Source: Vibrio lentus
Lineage (GTDB): Bacteria; Pseudomonadota; Gammaproteobacteria; Enterobacterales; Vibrionaceae
Assembly (NCBI RefSeq): GCF_030409755.1
Contig: NZ_JAUFQE010000003.1
Span: forward strand, 62,001 to 126,000
Reading direction: 5' to 3'
Length of the DNA stretch: 64,000 bases
The notes below the pieces were generated by a model. The model was not told where the DNA came from. It searched no databases and saw only the letters and a list, made by a program, of their open reading frames with translations. The translations under genes and the position numbers were made by a program. Shown here piece by piece: positions 15,845-26,290 of the stretch. Each line of letters opens with the position of its first letter. Position 1 is the stretch's first letter.

Positions 15845-18800
15845 TTATCGCTCTAACTCTCTGTCGATTTCTCTGTCTTCCCAATGGCTCTCTTTCTCTG
15901 ATTGATTAAATTCCATCTCTTTTTGAGGGGAATATTCTTTTGGCTCAAAGTGATCGAGTGATTGGCTGTCGGTTTCTTTTTTCTCATTATAGTTGAGGGT
16001 GTCTAATTCGCTCTCTTGATGAGAAATGTGTGGCTCACTTAATTCAATGTTATGTGCGCTGTTATCTTGCTCTAGTTTATCAAGGCATGATTTGATGTCC
16101 TCTTTAAGGTTATCGTCTGACATGAATTGAATGTCACGACCATTAAAGTTCTCGACGATTTTCTCAATGTTATTCGGGTTTAAATCGTGATTTCCGTGAT
16201 TTAATACAATAATGATGTTCTGTCTCAGTTCATCGGTAGAGATGTTTTGAATGTCGTTCTTATGATTGACGTTGATAATGTCAATCTGCCCTTGAGTTTG
16301 GTCTCGAATTAAAAACGAGTTTTCTATCGATGTGCTGATGATGGTGGTGTTTAAATCCTCCCCCTGATGGAATTGTGTTAATTGTTTGGATTTTGTTCCT
16401 AGGGTTCTTGGATTAATATCTAGGGAGGTGTCTTTATTTCCTTGAGTGTCTAAATAGGTCACTTCTATGGCTTTGGTTTCACCTTGTTTATTGTGGATGT
16501 TGGTTAGCATCGCAGGGTGAAGGGATCTATCTTCGGATGAATAGACCGCCGGGTGGAATTTTACATGGTTGTTTTCAATGTTATTGACACCGAGCTTGTT
16601 TAAGTACGTTTGGGCCAGTGTGTTATCCATCGGTAAGCTTTGATTGATATAATCCTTAGCCCTTTCTTCAAACTGCGCAATATGCCTTGGGGTGGTGCTC
16701 AGTAATTTTTCGTGTTTACTGTTTTCCTCCAATTGATATTTGTCCGGCTCATTGAGCATCTTGTGCGCTTCATTCATCGCGGCTTTATAATTCATTTCCT
16801 TATGACTCATGATTAGGTTAATCAATGCGCCTTTTTCGCCCGTGGTGTAGTCTTTAAAATACCCTCGATGCTCTCCTGTTAGGGTCACTTTAATGGCTGA
16901 TTTACCAATGCCAAAGGTTAAGTAATCCCGGTCTGATTTGGATTGATTCGGCTGGCCTAATAACTGAACGGCGAGGCTTTCTGTGTATTTTGGTAGTTGC
17001 GTATTGATGTGCTCCCTAAATTTGTTGTAGTCAAAGTCACCGCTTTTATTTTGGAACCGGACGTCCTCATGAGGGAGGGCATTACGGTTAAAGTAAGTGG
17101 TGTCTTTGGGTGGGATTTGGTTGAGGGTTTCTATCGCACTGGCTTTATGGCTCTCTTTAGAAAGCCAGCTTTTGACCAGTTGTTTTGTGTTGTCGGTATA
17201 GAGCCGAATGTGCTGACTGGCACGAGTCACATCGATACCGGCGCGTCTTAAGTTGGTCAGTGCGCCTTTGCTTTGTATCGCGCTAATGACGTGTTGATAG
17301 GTGGATCCTTGCGCCATGTCTGCGGTTCGACTGTACGCGTAGTCCCAGTGCCCGTCTTTAAGCGCATTAGGGTGAAGGTTGAGTGTTTGTCCTGTCTTAG
17401 ATTGAGCGACAATACTGTCTGTAGTCGCTTGCGTGATGCGGTACTCCACGTTGGCTTTAATGCCGCGCTCTTTATCGGTAAAACGGGTGATGATTTTATC
17501 GCCCGTTGAGAGGGGTTTTTCTGACACGCTAAACAGTGTCGTGAAGGTATGGTCTCGATTGCGGGGTAAGAACGGCCTTGTCTTACCTGTACTCGCGTCT
17601 TGAAGTGTTACTACGCCATGCTCTGAATCTACGTGAGTGATTGTCGCGTACTCACCGGGTCTGGTGCTCAGTATTAAGCCTTTTTGATACGGCATCATGG
17701 TGGTGAGCTCTTCACCCGTCGCACCGATTGAGCGTAGCCGGGTTGCGATGACGTTCTCTTTGCCTAACTCACTCTTTTTCATCAATCCGACTCGGATGTA
17801 TTCGGTAGTTTGGTCTCGCTCCTTGTTGGTGTAAAGAATGAGAAGTGTGTTTTCTCGCGTCTCTGGTGTGCGCTCTAGATAGTCCTTGGCGATCATATAG
17901 GGCAGTTTTTCTGTGGCTTCTAACTGCGCTTTGTGTCGGTCTTTACGATGTTCATCCAGCGTGGAAATGACATGCTGGCGGTTGCCTTGAGTATCAGGGG
18001 CTTGCTGCTGGAGCTTATCCAGGGCGCTCTGTGGCTGCTTATCAATGATGTTTTGCGCCGCATTAAGTAAGGTGTCGTTTTGCTGACGGATGATGTCGGT
18101 CATGTAAGCGGTATCTATGCGGCCTTGGCTTATGGCTAGCTCAAAGGGTTTACCGGCACTGAGTGATAAAAGCTGCTCTTTATCGCCCAATTTGACTGTT
18201 TTGGACTGACTGTCATTGACGAGCTTTGTGAACTCATCGGCTTGCTTGTTGCTGACCATGGAGCTTTCATCGAGAAAGAACAAGGTGTGTTGATAGTCAC
18301 TGGCTTCTCGATTGCCTTGCCTGATGTCAGAAAGCAAACTGTCTAGCGTTTGCGCTTTCACGCCTTTGCTTTCTAGCTCTGCAACCGCGGCGTGAGTGGG
18401 CGCAAGACCGATGACGCTTTGCTCTGGTTGCTGGCTGGCTTCTTTCACTAACTGGATAAGTTCAGTATTGGATTCAAGCATGGTGGACTTACCTGTGCCG
18501 GCTAACCCTTGGATGGCCACAAAGCTGTCCTTGGTGGTTGATATGAGGGTGATGGCGTCCTTTTGCCCTTGGGTTAGGCGAGGCTTGGTATTGAGAAAGT
18601 CTTGCACCTGTTTAGGTGTGGCAAAAGGCTGATGTTGGTCTTTACCCTCATCGATGTTTTGCAAGAGGCGCTTTTCAGTCTCCAGCGCGGCGTGCGTCGT
18701 CCAGCGTGTGCCGTCACTGTACTCTGCAGAGAGGGTGTCGCTGCGTTTAGTCAGCTCTGTTTCAACCTGCTCTTTGGTAATAGAGCCACCGGCTTCTTCA

Positions 18801-21622
18801 AAGGCGTAACGCACCGCTTCCACCACTAACGCTTTTTGGCTAAACGCCGCTTCTCGCTCTGAGAGGTGGTTCAGGGCAAAGCTGACCGCTTTTTCGATGA
18901 GTGGGGCGTTTTGCGCTTTGGCTAGTGCTGACAGTGCCTGACTGACATCGTGCTTTAGCCAATCTTGGGTGGCGTCATTTAGGTAGCGGTCGTTGACGTT
19001 TTGCGTCTGTAATACGCGCTCAATGGCTGACGGGGAGACTTGCTCTTTCTCAAGTACGCTTTGGGCTTTGTCCGGTTTGTCGGTGAAGATATCAAGGCGC
19101 TCTGTTTTTTCGGTCAGGTCGTTTATCAGGGGCTTAGATAAAGTAAATGCTTTACCTGACAGCAAGGTATGGGCTTTTTGCTCAATATGGTGGGCGCCGT
19201 GAACATAGTCGTATTGCAGCGGCGCGTCTTTTAAGCTCTCTAAGTTGACGCGCTGCGTTTGACCTTGGCTCTCAAGCGTGAGGCTCTCTTTGTCAGTATG
19301 CGTGACAAGGTAACTTCGATTGGCGTCCAAACCGGCAGGGAAGTGTTTGCCTAACGTACGAAGACGTTCGCCTTGGGCGATGTTGAGGCTTTGCGGTTTG
19401 CTGATTTGCATCTTCATGCGCTTAAAGGTGCGACTGGACGGGTCAAAGGTGTGTGACTGTCCATCGTGTTTACTGAGTGCGGTCATGGTGTTGGTCTCTT
19501 TATCGATGCTGGCAATGACAAAGCTTTGAGGTTTGTTTTTCTCCCAATGGGTGAGTGTCATGCCTGGTTTGTAGTGTTGAACGAGGGGTTGTTGCGCTTT
19601 GGAGAGGTGGTGAGGGGTTTGAGTGAAGAGGGTGGTTTCGTGTCTGGCGAGGGCGCCGGTATTTTTCAGTTGGCCCCGTATCGCTTCGGTTAACCGCCGC
19701 TGCTCGACGCTGGAGGTGGCAATCACTTGCGTGTTGGCTTTATCGGGGAGGTCGGCGTACACCCGCGCTATCCTATCGGTGTCATTGTCATGCAGTTTCA
19801 CGTTGGTATGGCTGGCTCGCTTGCCGACCCAAGAATGACTCTCCACATTGCCTTTTTGATACAGCGAGATAGCGTTATTGGCTTTAAATCCCTGACGGCT
19901 TGATACGCGGTTAAGCATCACCACTTTACTGCTCGATTGTTTGGCTTTATCGGTGAGGGCTAACAGCTCATTGGCGCTCATCTTATTGGCGTCATCGATG
20001 AGCAAGACGTCTTTATTGGTCAGCGGCGTATCGCTTTGCAATAAGCTGTGGGTGGTGTGGCGCTGCTCTGGTGAAAAGAGCTGACCGACCCAGGCGCTGA
20101 GTGTTTGACTCTTGCGCTGTACGCTCTCCATGCCCTCTGTCTTGGCTTTCACGCTTTGGGAGACTAATTGGACGCGTTTACCACTGTGATTGCCTACGTT
20201 GAGTAGCTGCTGCGCAATATCTTGTGATGAGCCGTGTACATTGACCACATGGAACTGTTTGGTGGAGTGGTAAAGGTCAGTCAAGATGCGCTGCTGCTTT
20301 TCAGGGATAGCGAGCTTGTTGAGCGTGTTCGATTCAACGTGGGTGCGCATGTGATGTGCACGGCCTTGGGTGCTGTCGATAAGCGCTTGTTCGTTATCAA
20401 TTAAGCCTTTGGTAGTGTATTGCCCTTTTTGATTGAGTCCTATCAAGTCGCCCTGTTTAATCATTTCATCCGCGACTTTTTTGATATCAATAGCGTTGAG
20501 TTGTACGCCGCCTTTGGTGAACTCTGAGGCGGTGAGTTCAATGATTTTTTCTAGGTGTAACGCGGTGCTGTATTGCCCTAGATGGTCAATGGCTCTGCTG
20601 ATGGCGGCTTTGGTTTCACCAAATGGTGGGGTGTTTTGCGCTTCTTTCACTTGTTGCGCCCTGGTGACAAGCTGGGCGGGCTCATACCCTTGCTCTTTTA
20701 CGGTGCTTTGCCACTGTTTGTTGAGGCTGTCACTGCTCTGGTAGGTTTTGCTTTTACGAGTATCGAGGTTTGCTACGTCTTTCGCCGCGCGAGAGTCAAA
20801 GCCTAAATCGAGTGTGCGTTGGTCAATTTGCTGTTTGCGAGTGGATGACGCATCAAGAATAGGCTGAGGGACACCGCTGATTTCGAACTGACCGTTGCCG
20901 ACGCCTCGCGTGGAATAACCGAGTGTTTCTGCATCTTTAGCTAATTGGCTCTGGTACAAGATACCGTAGTATTTTTGGAAGTTGTAAATGCGCTCGCCAG
21001 TCCCGTTAATCACGCCCCCTTTTTGTTTTAGGCTGGTTGATAAAGCGCGTAAATCTCCTTCTTTATCGCGCGTCATGTTAGCGGCTAGCGCGTGCGAATG
21101 CACTTGCATGTCATTTTCACGGCTGGTCTTATGGCGTACGACTGCAAATAGCATCGAATCCGTATTTTCGTATTCTTGAACGCCTTTCTCATGGGTGACT
21201 TTGACTTGTGCTACGTCTTTCTCAAGCTCTGTTAAGGCGAACTTCACGGCGTTATTGTGCGCTTCAATGAGGCGGTTATCTCCGCCAATAAGTGCAAGAA
21301 CGCTGAGGGATTTGGGCGCAGAAAAGGTCAGGTCGAAGCCAGATTTGTGTTTTTCTCGCTTCCCTTTAATGGTTTCACCGCCAAGATTGCCAGAAAGCAC
21401 CGATTCTAGGGTGGCTTGATCTACGGGTTTATCTGCCAGTCCCGCTTCGATGGCCAGCTTGCCATGCCAGAAGGTGTTTTCTACCTGGTCTTGCTCTTTG
21501 AGGTAATAGTTATCGCCCGCGTCTTTTTCTAAAGAGACGTCAGGTAGGTCTTTGGGGTTTTCTTCGCTTAGGTAATATTTGGCAGCGCCAGAAGCGGATT
21601 TCAGTGGGCTAATAGAAAGCAT
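15845..21622 (-). CDS. traI: TraI: MobF relaxase-helicase with extra primase-like C-terminus
   Basis: A 1925-residue protein using ATG at 21622, which has AAGGAA upstream; an ATG 24 bases earlier is less likely. It nicks oriT and unwinds the transferred strand. The N-terminal relaxase has paired tyrosines at 17-18 and the metal histidines H164, H175 and H177 (V-H-S-H-A). A worn RecD-like domain at about 430-650 precedes an active helicase domain with Walker A G-L-A-G-T-G-K-S-T near 1040, a D-E-S-S-M motif and a UvrD-like T-A-D-M-A-Q-G-S-T near 1437. Residues from about 1555 contain D-Y-L-T-F-G-I-G-K-S and later S-L-H-P-A-M-L-T-N-I, resembling the primase/TOPRIM-like region of phage and plasmid primases. 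F TraI is 1756 residues, so this tail is additional. The gene precedes a bidirectional terminator. Confidence 0.9.
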   Translation of the reverse strand: MLSISPLKSASGAAKYYLSEENPKDLPDVSLEKDAGDNYYLKEQDQVENTFWHGKLAIEAGLADKPVDQATLESVLSGNLGGETIKGKREKHKSGFDLTFSAPKSLSVLALIGGDNRLIEAHNNAVKFALTELEKDVAQVKVTHEKGVQEYENTDSMLFAVVRHKTSRENDMQVHSHALAANMTRDKEGDLRALSTSLKQKGGVINGTGERIYNFQKYYGILYQSQLAKDAETLGYSTRGVGNGQFEISGVPQPILDASSTRKQQIDQRTLDLGFDSRAAKDVANLDTRKSKTYQSSDSLNKQWQSTVKEQGYEPAQLVTRAQQVKEAQNTPPFGETKAAISRAIDHLGQYSTALHLEKIIELTASEFTKGGVQLNAIDIKKVADEMIKQGDLIGLNQKGQYTTKGLIDNEQALIDSTQGRAHHMRTHVESNTLNKLAIPEKQQRILTDLYHSTKQFHVVNVHGSSQDIAQQLLNVGNHSGKRVQLVSQSVKAKTEGMESVQRKSQTLSAWVGQLFSPEQRHTTHSLLQSDTPLTNKDVLLIDDANKMSANELLALTDKAKQSSSKVVMLNRVSSRQGFKANNAISLYQKGNVESHSWVGKRASHTNVKLHDNDTDRIARVYADLPDKANTQVIATSSVEQRRLTEAIRGQLKNTGALARHETTLFTQTPHHLSKAQQPLVQHYKPGMTLTHWEKNKPQSFVIASIDKETNTMTALSKHDGQSHTFDPSSRTFKRMKMQISKPQSLNIAQGERLRTLGKHFPAGLDANRSYLVTHTDKESLTLESQGQTQRVNLESLKDAPLQYDYVHGAHHIEQKAHTLLSGKAFTLSKPLINDLTEKTERLDIFTDKPDKAQSVLEKEQVSPSAIERVLQTQNVNDRYLNDATQDWLKHDVSQALSALAKAQNAPLIEKAVSFALNHLSEREAAFSQKALVVEAVRYAFEEAGGSITKEQVETELTKRSDTLSAEYSDGTRWTTHAALETEKRLLQNIDEGKDQHQPFATPKQVQDFLNTKPRLTQGQKDAITLISTTKDSFVAIQGLAGTGKSTMLESNTELIQLVKEASQQPEQSVIGLAPTHAAVAELESKGVKAQTLDSLLSDIRQGNREASDYQHTLFFLDESSMVSNKQADEFTKLVNDSQSKTVKLGDKEQLLSLSAGKPFELAISQGRIDTAYMTDIIRQQNDTLLNAAQNIIDKQPQSALDKLQQQAPDTQGNRQHVISTLDEHRKDRHKAQLEATEKLPYMIAKDYLERTPETRENTLLILYTNKERDQTTEYIRVGLMKKSELGKENVIATRLRSIGATGEELTTMMPYQKGLILSTRPGEYATITHVDSEHGVVTLQDASTGKTRPFLPRNRDHTFTTLFSVSEKPLSTGDKIITRFTDKERGIKANVEYRITQATTDSIVAQSKTGQTLNLHPNALKDGHWDYAYSRTADMAQGSTYQHVISAIQSKGALTNLRRAGIDVTRASQHIRLYTDNTKQLVKSWLSKESHKASAIETLNQIPPKDTTYFNRNALPHEDVRFQNKSGDFDYNKFREHINTQLPKYTESLAVQLLGQPNQSKSDRDYLTFGIGKSAIKVTLTGEHRGYFKDYTTGEKGALINLIMSHKEMNYKAAMNEAHKMLNEPDKYQLEENSKHEKLLSTTPRHIAQFEERAKDYINQSLPMDNTLAQTYLNKLGVNNIENNHVKFHPAVYSSEDRSLHPAMLTNIHNKQGETKAIEVTYLDTQGNKDTSLDINPRTLGTKSKQLTQFHQGEDLNTTIISTSIENSFLIRDQTQGQIDIINVNHKNDIQNISTDELRQNIIIVLNHGNHDLNPNNIEKIVENFNGRDIQFMSDDNLKEDIKSCLDKLEQDNSAHNIELSEPHISHQESELDTLNYNEKKETDSQSLDHFEPKEYSPQKEMEFNQSEKESHWEDREIDRELER

Positions 21623-21715
21623 GAGTATTTTCCTTATGCAACGCAAATTGCCGCTAGCAGCAAAACTGAGCGGTGAGTGGAGGTTAAGGGGGAAGTGGAA
21701 TTAAAAGAGGTGTGG

Positions 21716-23239
21716 TTACAAAATGATCCCAACACAAGCAAAGGAATTGCTAGCGGTTAACGTTCGTTCTTCGTGAATGATGACGCCATTTTCATCAATG
21801 TGAATGGATGTAATGCCCGCTTTAAATCGGTCTAACGCTACAATTTCTTCATTGGTTAAATGCTTGCCATGAGTTAGGCATTCCAGGCGGTTAAAGCTAT
21901 ATTCATCGGCGGCCATCGCTAGTTTCGAAGAATCAGAATGCTTCATGCACTCATTGCCATATAGCCAATCTTGAGCACACTCTATATTTGGCTCTAACTG
22001 GTAAGTCATATGGTGGGTGACGCTTGCAAAAGAATGGGACTGGCTTGTCCATTTGTAGCTTACTTGAAAACAATCAACCTCATCGGGAATGACGGCATAC
22101 CAACCTCGACTTTTCGGCGAGGTCTCTAAATGCACAGACACGTAGCGTTTGTTTGGCCAAAAGCGCTTTGTTTTTAGATTGCCGTTTGGTTTCGCCCAGT
22201 CGGGGCCTATAAACTCAAAATGAATGTCTGTTACCTTGTTGCTGGTCAGCTCAGGTGTCAGAAATATTCTAGGCGTAAATTGAAGGTATCGCTCCTTGGG
22301 GTATTGAGGCAAATGGGTGTCGAGTTGGTGTTTAATGGCCGATTGGATCTCTGAGTGTGCTTGAGTGTAGCATTCTGACCATTCAAGACTTTTTGCCGCC
22401 TCAATGGGTGACATGCCCCGGGCATATAAATCGATATAGGGTGTCCAATCTATCTTGATGTATCGGTATGGGATTTTTTTGAGATGCGCTGCAAATGCCT
22501 TAAACCATTCTTTCCATTGGTCGTCATATTCGTTGGTCATTTTTCCGTTGAGATAATTAAGACCTTTGCGAGTAAAAGTTACGCACCTTTGATCATCGTT
22601 GAGTTCTAGGTAATTTTCTGAAATCAGTTGCTCTAATATGTCTCTGATTAGCATGCCAGAGTGTGGGTAGACATCCAAAGCGCGCTCTTTTGCTTGAGAC
22701 TTGCTCAAGCTCATTCGCTTTTCTTTCATGTGCGCTAGATACTGAGTGTTGATAGGGTCTACTTGGTAATTTTTTGTTCTTGGCCACAGCCAATCTAAAA
22801 GGTCGCGGGCATAGGCCGTATTCGGTCCTAATTCTAACGTATAGGACGTTGGCGCTTTGGGTAGTGGTGGAAGCTCTTCTTTATTGCCATTCATGGCGTT
22901 TAACTCTTCGGTAGTTAAGTTTCTTAGTATGACATGGGTAAAGCCTTCAATATTGTCGATGTGCTCCCCCAAGCTGACTCTGACACTTTGGATGAAAGGA
23001 ATGATGGATGCTTGGTTAAATAGAATGTTGTGGGTTGGCTCGTGGTGCGTGACTGCTTGCGCTTTTAAGTCGTCCCAGTCACCATAACCTACCGCTTGAG
23101 CGCAAATCGATAACCATGTGTTTTTTTCGGGGGCGTTGCCCTGAATGATTTCAGCGAAGGTAAGTTGATCGAATATAGTGTGTAATTGTTTCTTTAATAT
23201 CGGTAGATGGTCAGAATTAAAGAGGGTCTTATTTGGCAT
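21716..23239 (-). CDS. Hypothetical plasmid protein, 507 residues
   Basis: The start at 23239 has AAGGA upstream and is preferred. An earlier in-frame ATG at 23377 would translate through a terminator hairpin. The first ~60 residues (L-K-K-Q-L-H-T-I-F, then A-V-G-Y-G-D-W-D-D-L-K-A) match a short helical domain with a G-x-x-x-W-x-x-L-x-A motif that I know from several plasmid proteins of unknown role. The rest has no recognised motifs but contains many aromatic residues. It is soluble, with no signal peptide. It lies upstream of traI on the same strand with a 93-base gap and may be co-transcribed. Confidence 0.6.
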   Translation of the reverse strand: MPNKTLFNSDHLPILKKQLHTIFDQLTFAEIIQGNAPEKNTWLSICAQAVGYGDWDDLKAQAVTHHEPTHNILFNQASIIPFIQSVRVSLGEHIDNIEGFTHVILRNLTTEELNAMNGNKEELPPLPKAPTSYTLELGPNTAYARDLLDWLWPRTKNYQVDPINTQYLAHMKEKRMSLSKSQAKERALDVYPHSGMLIRDILEQLISENYLELNDDQRCVTFTRKGLNYLNGKMTNEYDDQWKEWFKAFAAHLKKIPYRYIKIDWTPYIDLYARGMSPIEAAKSLEWSECYTQAHSEIQSAIKHQLDTHLPQYPKERYLQFTPRIFLTPELTSNKVTDIHFEFIGPDWAKPNGNLKTKRFWPNKRYVSVHLETSPKSRGWYAVIPDEVDCFQVSYKWTSQSHSFASVTHHMTYQLEPNIECAQDWLYGNECMKHSDSSKLAMAADEYSFNRLECLTHGKHLTNEEIVALDRFKAGITSIHIDENGVIIHEERTLTASNSFACVGIIL

Positions 23240-23263
23240 GGTTAATCCTTGATGAATGAACGT

Positions 23264-23289
23264 AAAAAAGCCTTGCAATGGCAAGGCTT
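23264..23289 (-). terminator. Terminator-like hairpin in the leader of the 507-residue gene
   Basis: On the minus strand AAGCCTTGC pairs with GCAAGGCTT across a 4-base loop and runs into six T residues. It is an intrinsic terminator by appearance. It ends transcription from upstream or acts as an attenuator, since the downstream start codon is only 25 bases away. Confidence 0.7.
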
Positions 23290-23430
23290 GGAATAGTGGG
23301 TGAGTGATTATTCGAGATGATGAGGCTCTATGGGGCGTTACGCTTTTCATCGATTTTCCTTTGAGGAATCTCATCAATGATAGGGCTTACGTGCGCTTAT
23401 GGCGCACTATAACTAAATATCTAATCATGA

Positions 23431-23770
23431 CTAAGATTGAGTCAGTGCACTTTTTAACACGATGGGGGCTAAGTACATGAAAGTCAGGCCTATCGAATTC
23501 AATAAACCAAATAACGAGTACTCCATGCTGATGCTCAGGAGTAAAGCGAATCCTGCAGAGGTGAGTACGATGTAGTGAGGAGTGTTGGGGCGTTTTTTAA
23601 CAAAAAAACACGATGCGCTTCAAACTATACAGTGATAAAAAGCCAGTGGACGCGATGAAAAGTTGCGTCCACTGAAATTGACTCTCGGTGATCTTCATAA
23701 GACAAAGTGCAGAAAATAAGAGTGAGACGACCAAGGTCTCAAAGATTAATCTAGACAAACTCGGTAACAT
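23431..23770 (-). pseudogene. Frameshifted small membrane protein
   Basis: Two adjacent frames each encode two hydrophobic helices. The first begins at ATG 23770 (M-L-P-S-L-S-R-L) and ends just past L-K-R-I-V-F-F. The second continues V-K-K-R-P-N-T-P-H-Y-I-V-L and stops at 23431. They meet at a run of seven T on the minus strand (A at 23602-23608); removing one T joins them into a 112-residue four-helix protein. Either a real frameshift, transcriptional slippage, or a homopolymer sequencing error explains this. Family unknown. Confidence 0.5.
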
Positions 23771-23819
23771 AAAAATACCTAATACATTTGGTTTGCAATG
23801 ACCTATTTCCGGTGAGGTC

Positions 23820-25350
23820 ATTGCTCTTCTTTAGATAGGTGAAGGCTCGGTGCGACGCTTTCGTAGTAGGTGCTTGGGCATAGGCCTCCTGCATAGGCTG
23901 TGACAATGTCACGCTACGTTTATTGAAAGAAGGCCAGATGTCTTTCATGACATCGAACTCCAAATCCAGCTTAGTGATGAGATCGACACCTGGCGTGCGT
24001 AAGTAACACAGCAAATCATCCAAAGCTTGGATCTCACTCGGCGAGACCACCGGCCTTGTGACCGTTTGATGGCCCAATGACACACCGTCACGCAGCGTGT
24101 TCGCGCCGTACGACACGTTTTCTTTAGAAATATCGACTTCTTGCTCCCCCAAGTCTTTGGAAGAGATTTGCGCCATTTGTGCTGATGGCGCACGAAAGAA
24201 AAAGCGCGTGTTCAACAAATCAAACATCTCATCGGCGGCGGTCTTCATCGGCTTCTAGCCCTAAAATGGCGTTGGACACGATAGCCAACCACATGGAGAT
24301 GAGCGGTCGCAGTGACGCATGCTGCAGCGCTTCGTCTCGATGCTCATCATCAAGGCCGTCTAAAAAACGCATGCTTTTCATGTAGGTGGCCAAGACCGAT
24401 TTGATGGGAATCGCGGTTTTCTTGATGTCCTTCGATGCCGGGCGGCGCCTCGGTGCCTTCCAGAAAATTACCTAACGCTTCAAGCTCACTGGTCAAAATT
24501 AAACTCAATAGGCGTGCGGTCGTCGCGGGTTTATTGTCCTGGCTCATGCGAAAGGCGGTGGATGAAAAAATGGTGCGCGCTGAGTCAACCCAAAACGGAA
24601 CGCCATCACTGTGTTGTGGGATGAGGGCCGCGGCCAGGTTCTCAAAGTCGGGGGCGTCTTTCGCGTCGCACCACACGTCCCAATTCGCGCATCGAGCATC
24701 AACGGGTTTAATATAACGTCGGTCTCAGGGCGATTTAAATTACTGGTGAATACACAACCTTTGTCGTAAATAATGGCCTTGTCGCCACGCTCTCGTATCC
24801 ATCGCACCAGTTTGCGGATCATCACTGATTTACTCGCGCCCGTGGTGCCATCAATGAGCAGATGTTGCACCTCAAACGATTGTTTGAGCAGCGCGTGGCC
24901 ATCAATCTAGCGCGCTGATTTGCATCTTAGTTAAGACTTGTGGTTCAACTAGGCGAAAACCACGCACATGAAAGTCTTCACTCTGTTTCTCGCCTTGCTC
25001 TTTGAAAAAACGCTGCAGCAGATAAAAAATGAAGAATCCGACCAGCATCGAGACGAGGTAATAGACTTGGAAGTTTCGCCACTCCTCGGCGTGAATATCG
25101 AGAAGCACGACATTTTCAAGCTGAGGTAGCGCTCACCGTCCCACACTGTGGTCACCAAGTTGTCTAATAGCGTATAAATATTCCGCCAGTAATAGAACTC
25201 CCCCAAAAGGCGTGACGCGAGAGTGGCCAATAACATCCCAAAACCAATGAACTTGATGAGGGTGTTGTTGACTTGGAAGAACATTCGAATGGAATGGAAG
25301 ATGACTTGGCCACCTCGGGTAAAATGATTGCTTTTCTTACGGGGACGCAT
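23820..25350 (-). pseudogene. traD: Decayed second copy of traD
   Basis: Several broken frames match the intact TraD encoded at 30931-33036 piece by piece: the start M-R-P-R-K-K-S-N-H-F-T-R-G-G, the Y-Y-W-R-N segment, the ATP-site region D-G-T-T-G-A-S-K-S, and F-R-A-P-S-A-Q-M-A-Q-I-S-S-K-D-L-G near the end. The Walker A-like motif here has Ser where TraD has Gly. There are multiple frameshifts, an internal deletion that removes the Walker B region (near 24240), and a divergent C-terminus. It cannot encode a coupling protein. Confidence 0.85.
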
Positions 25351-25476
25351 CGTCGCTCCTTATTTAAGAGTTGGCGTTGAAGGTAAAGTGATGAAATGAA
25401 CTATTCACTGCTATTCAAAGGAAAGGCGCGCTTACGCCATGATTTTCATTAGGGATTTGATACACTGTGCTACTGA

Positions 25477-26076
25477 TTGGATAAACAGAGCGCTTTGATG
25501 AGTCAAAATTTAAAACACTACCTAGCTCTGAATGAGCTGGTTACCCATTCACTGCTGACGCTCTATTGCACTATGAGTCATCAAGGTGGGTTTTGGACGG
25601 TAAAGAAACGCAATGCCTTCTTGGTGAAATACCTCAAACCGAAAGTAAAGCAGGCTCAATTCTCTGTGTGCAAAAACGACCTAAAAACCATGCTCACTAT
25701 TGGTCGCCAAACCAGAGGTAATCTTGAGCAAAAGTTGTGGACGGTCAATCAACTGAACCTTGAGTATCAGGCTCGATTGTCACAGGCGGATGAACTCTAT
25801 CTCATGCTGACAGACCTCAATGAACAGTACCAATTTCCTTCCGAGCTCGACCATCCCGACAAAGCGAGAGAGGAGGAGACCTTGTATATGACCCAGTCAG
25901 AAATTGAAGAGGGGTTTGATAAAGACAATAACCAAATCAAACCCTTGGTCATGACAGTCAAAACGACGCGCCTCAAAGCGCTGATTGAGGCCGTGCAAGC
26001 CAAAGGTGTCTATCGCGTAGAAAACGAGTATGTGGATGAGCGTGAAGTGATTCACTTACTCTTGCATCGCATTTAA
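25477..26076 (+). CDS. Hypothetical protein, ~192-199 residues
   Basis: The start may be TTG at 25477 or ATG at 25498; neither has a strong ribosome binding site. The protein is soluble and charged. Segments include W-T-V-K-K-R-N-A-F-L-V-K-Y-L-K-P-K-V-K, long helices in the middle, and an end V-D-E-R-E-V-I-H-L-L-L-H-R-I. No family was recognised. It runs opposite to the tra genes and sits between the decayed traD and the helicase island. Confidence 0.5.
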   Translation: MDKQSALMSQNLKHYLALNELVTHSLLTLYCTMSHQGGFWTVKKRNAFLVKYLKPKVKQAQFSVCKNDLKTMLTIGRQTRGNLEQKLWTVNQLNLEYQARLSQADELYLMLTDLNEQYQFPSELDHPDKAREEETLYMTQSEIEEGFDKDNNQIKPLVMTVKTTRLKALIEAVQAKGVYRVENEYVDEREVIHLLLHRI

Positions 26077-26081
26077 GTTCA

Positions 26082-26240
26082 TCATCTACGGATGAGACGT
26101 TCGCCTGAACGTAAGTTGTGCGAATGTAACGCCAGTCATTGCCTTCCAGCATGTCCAATACCATACGTTCGTTGGGAGGATAGAGTCGGCTCGTATTCGG
26201 AAAGTGAACCTTCTGAATTTATTCCTTGTTCATTTCTATT
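26082..26240 (-). pseudogene. Gene remnant bordering the helicase island (left)
   Basis: The minus strand encodes M-N-K-E, a stop, then V-H-F-P-N-T-S-R-L-Y-P-P and V-L-D-M-L-E-G-N-D-W. Closely related strings occur in the two remnants on the other side of the helicase island: H-F-P-N-T-G-R-L-Y-P-P near 29675-29730 and V-L-D-M-L-D-E-R near 30110-30160. It is a fragment of an unidentified gene. Confidence 0.4.
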
Positions 26241-26290
26241 AACACCCGAAACCCGTATTTAAAAAATCGAGTTAACACTAGGAGTCTCAT

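Noticed and set aside
16997..21419. Many plus-strand open frames of 60-100 codons opposite traI
   Set aside because: They are antisense shadows of the traI coding sequence, with unnatural composition and no ribosome binding sites.
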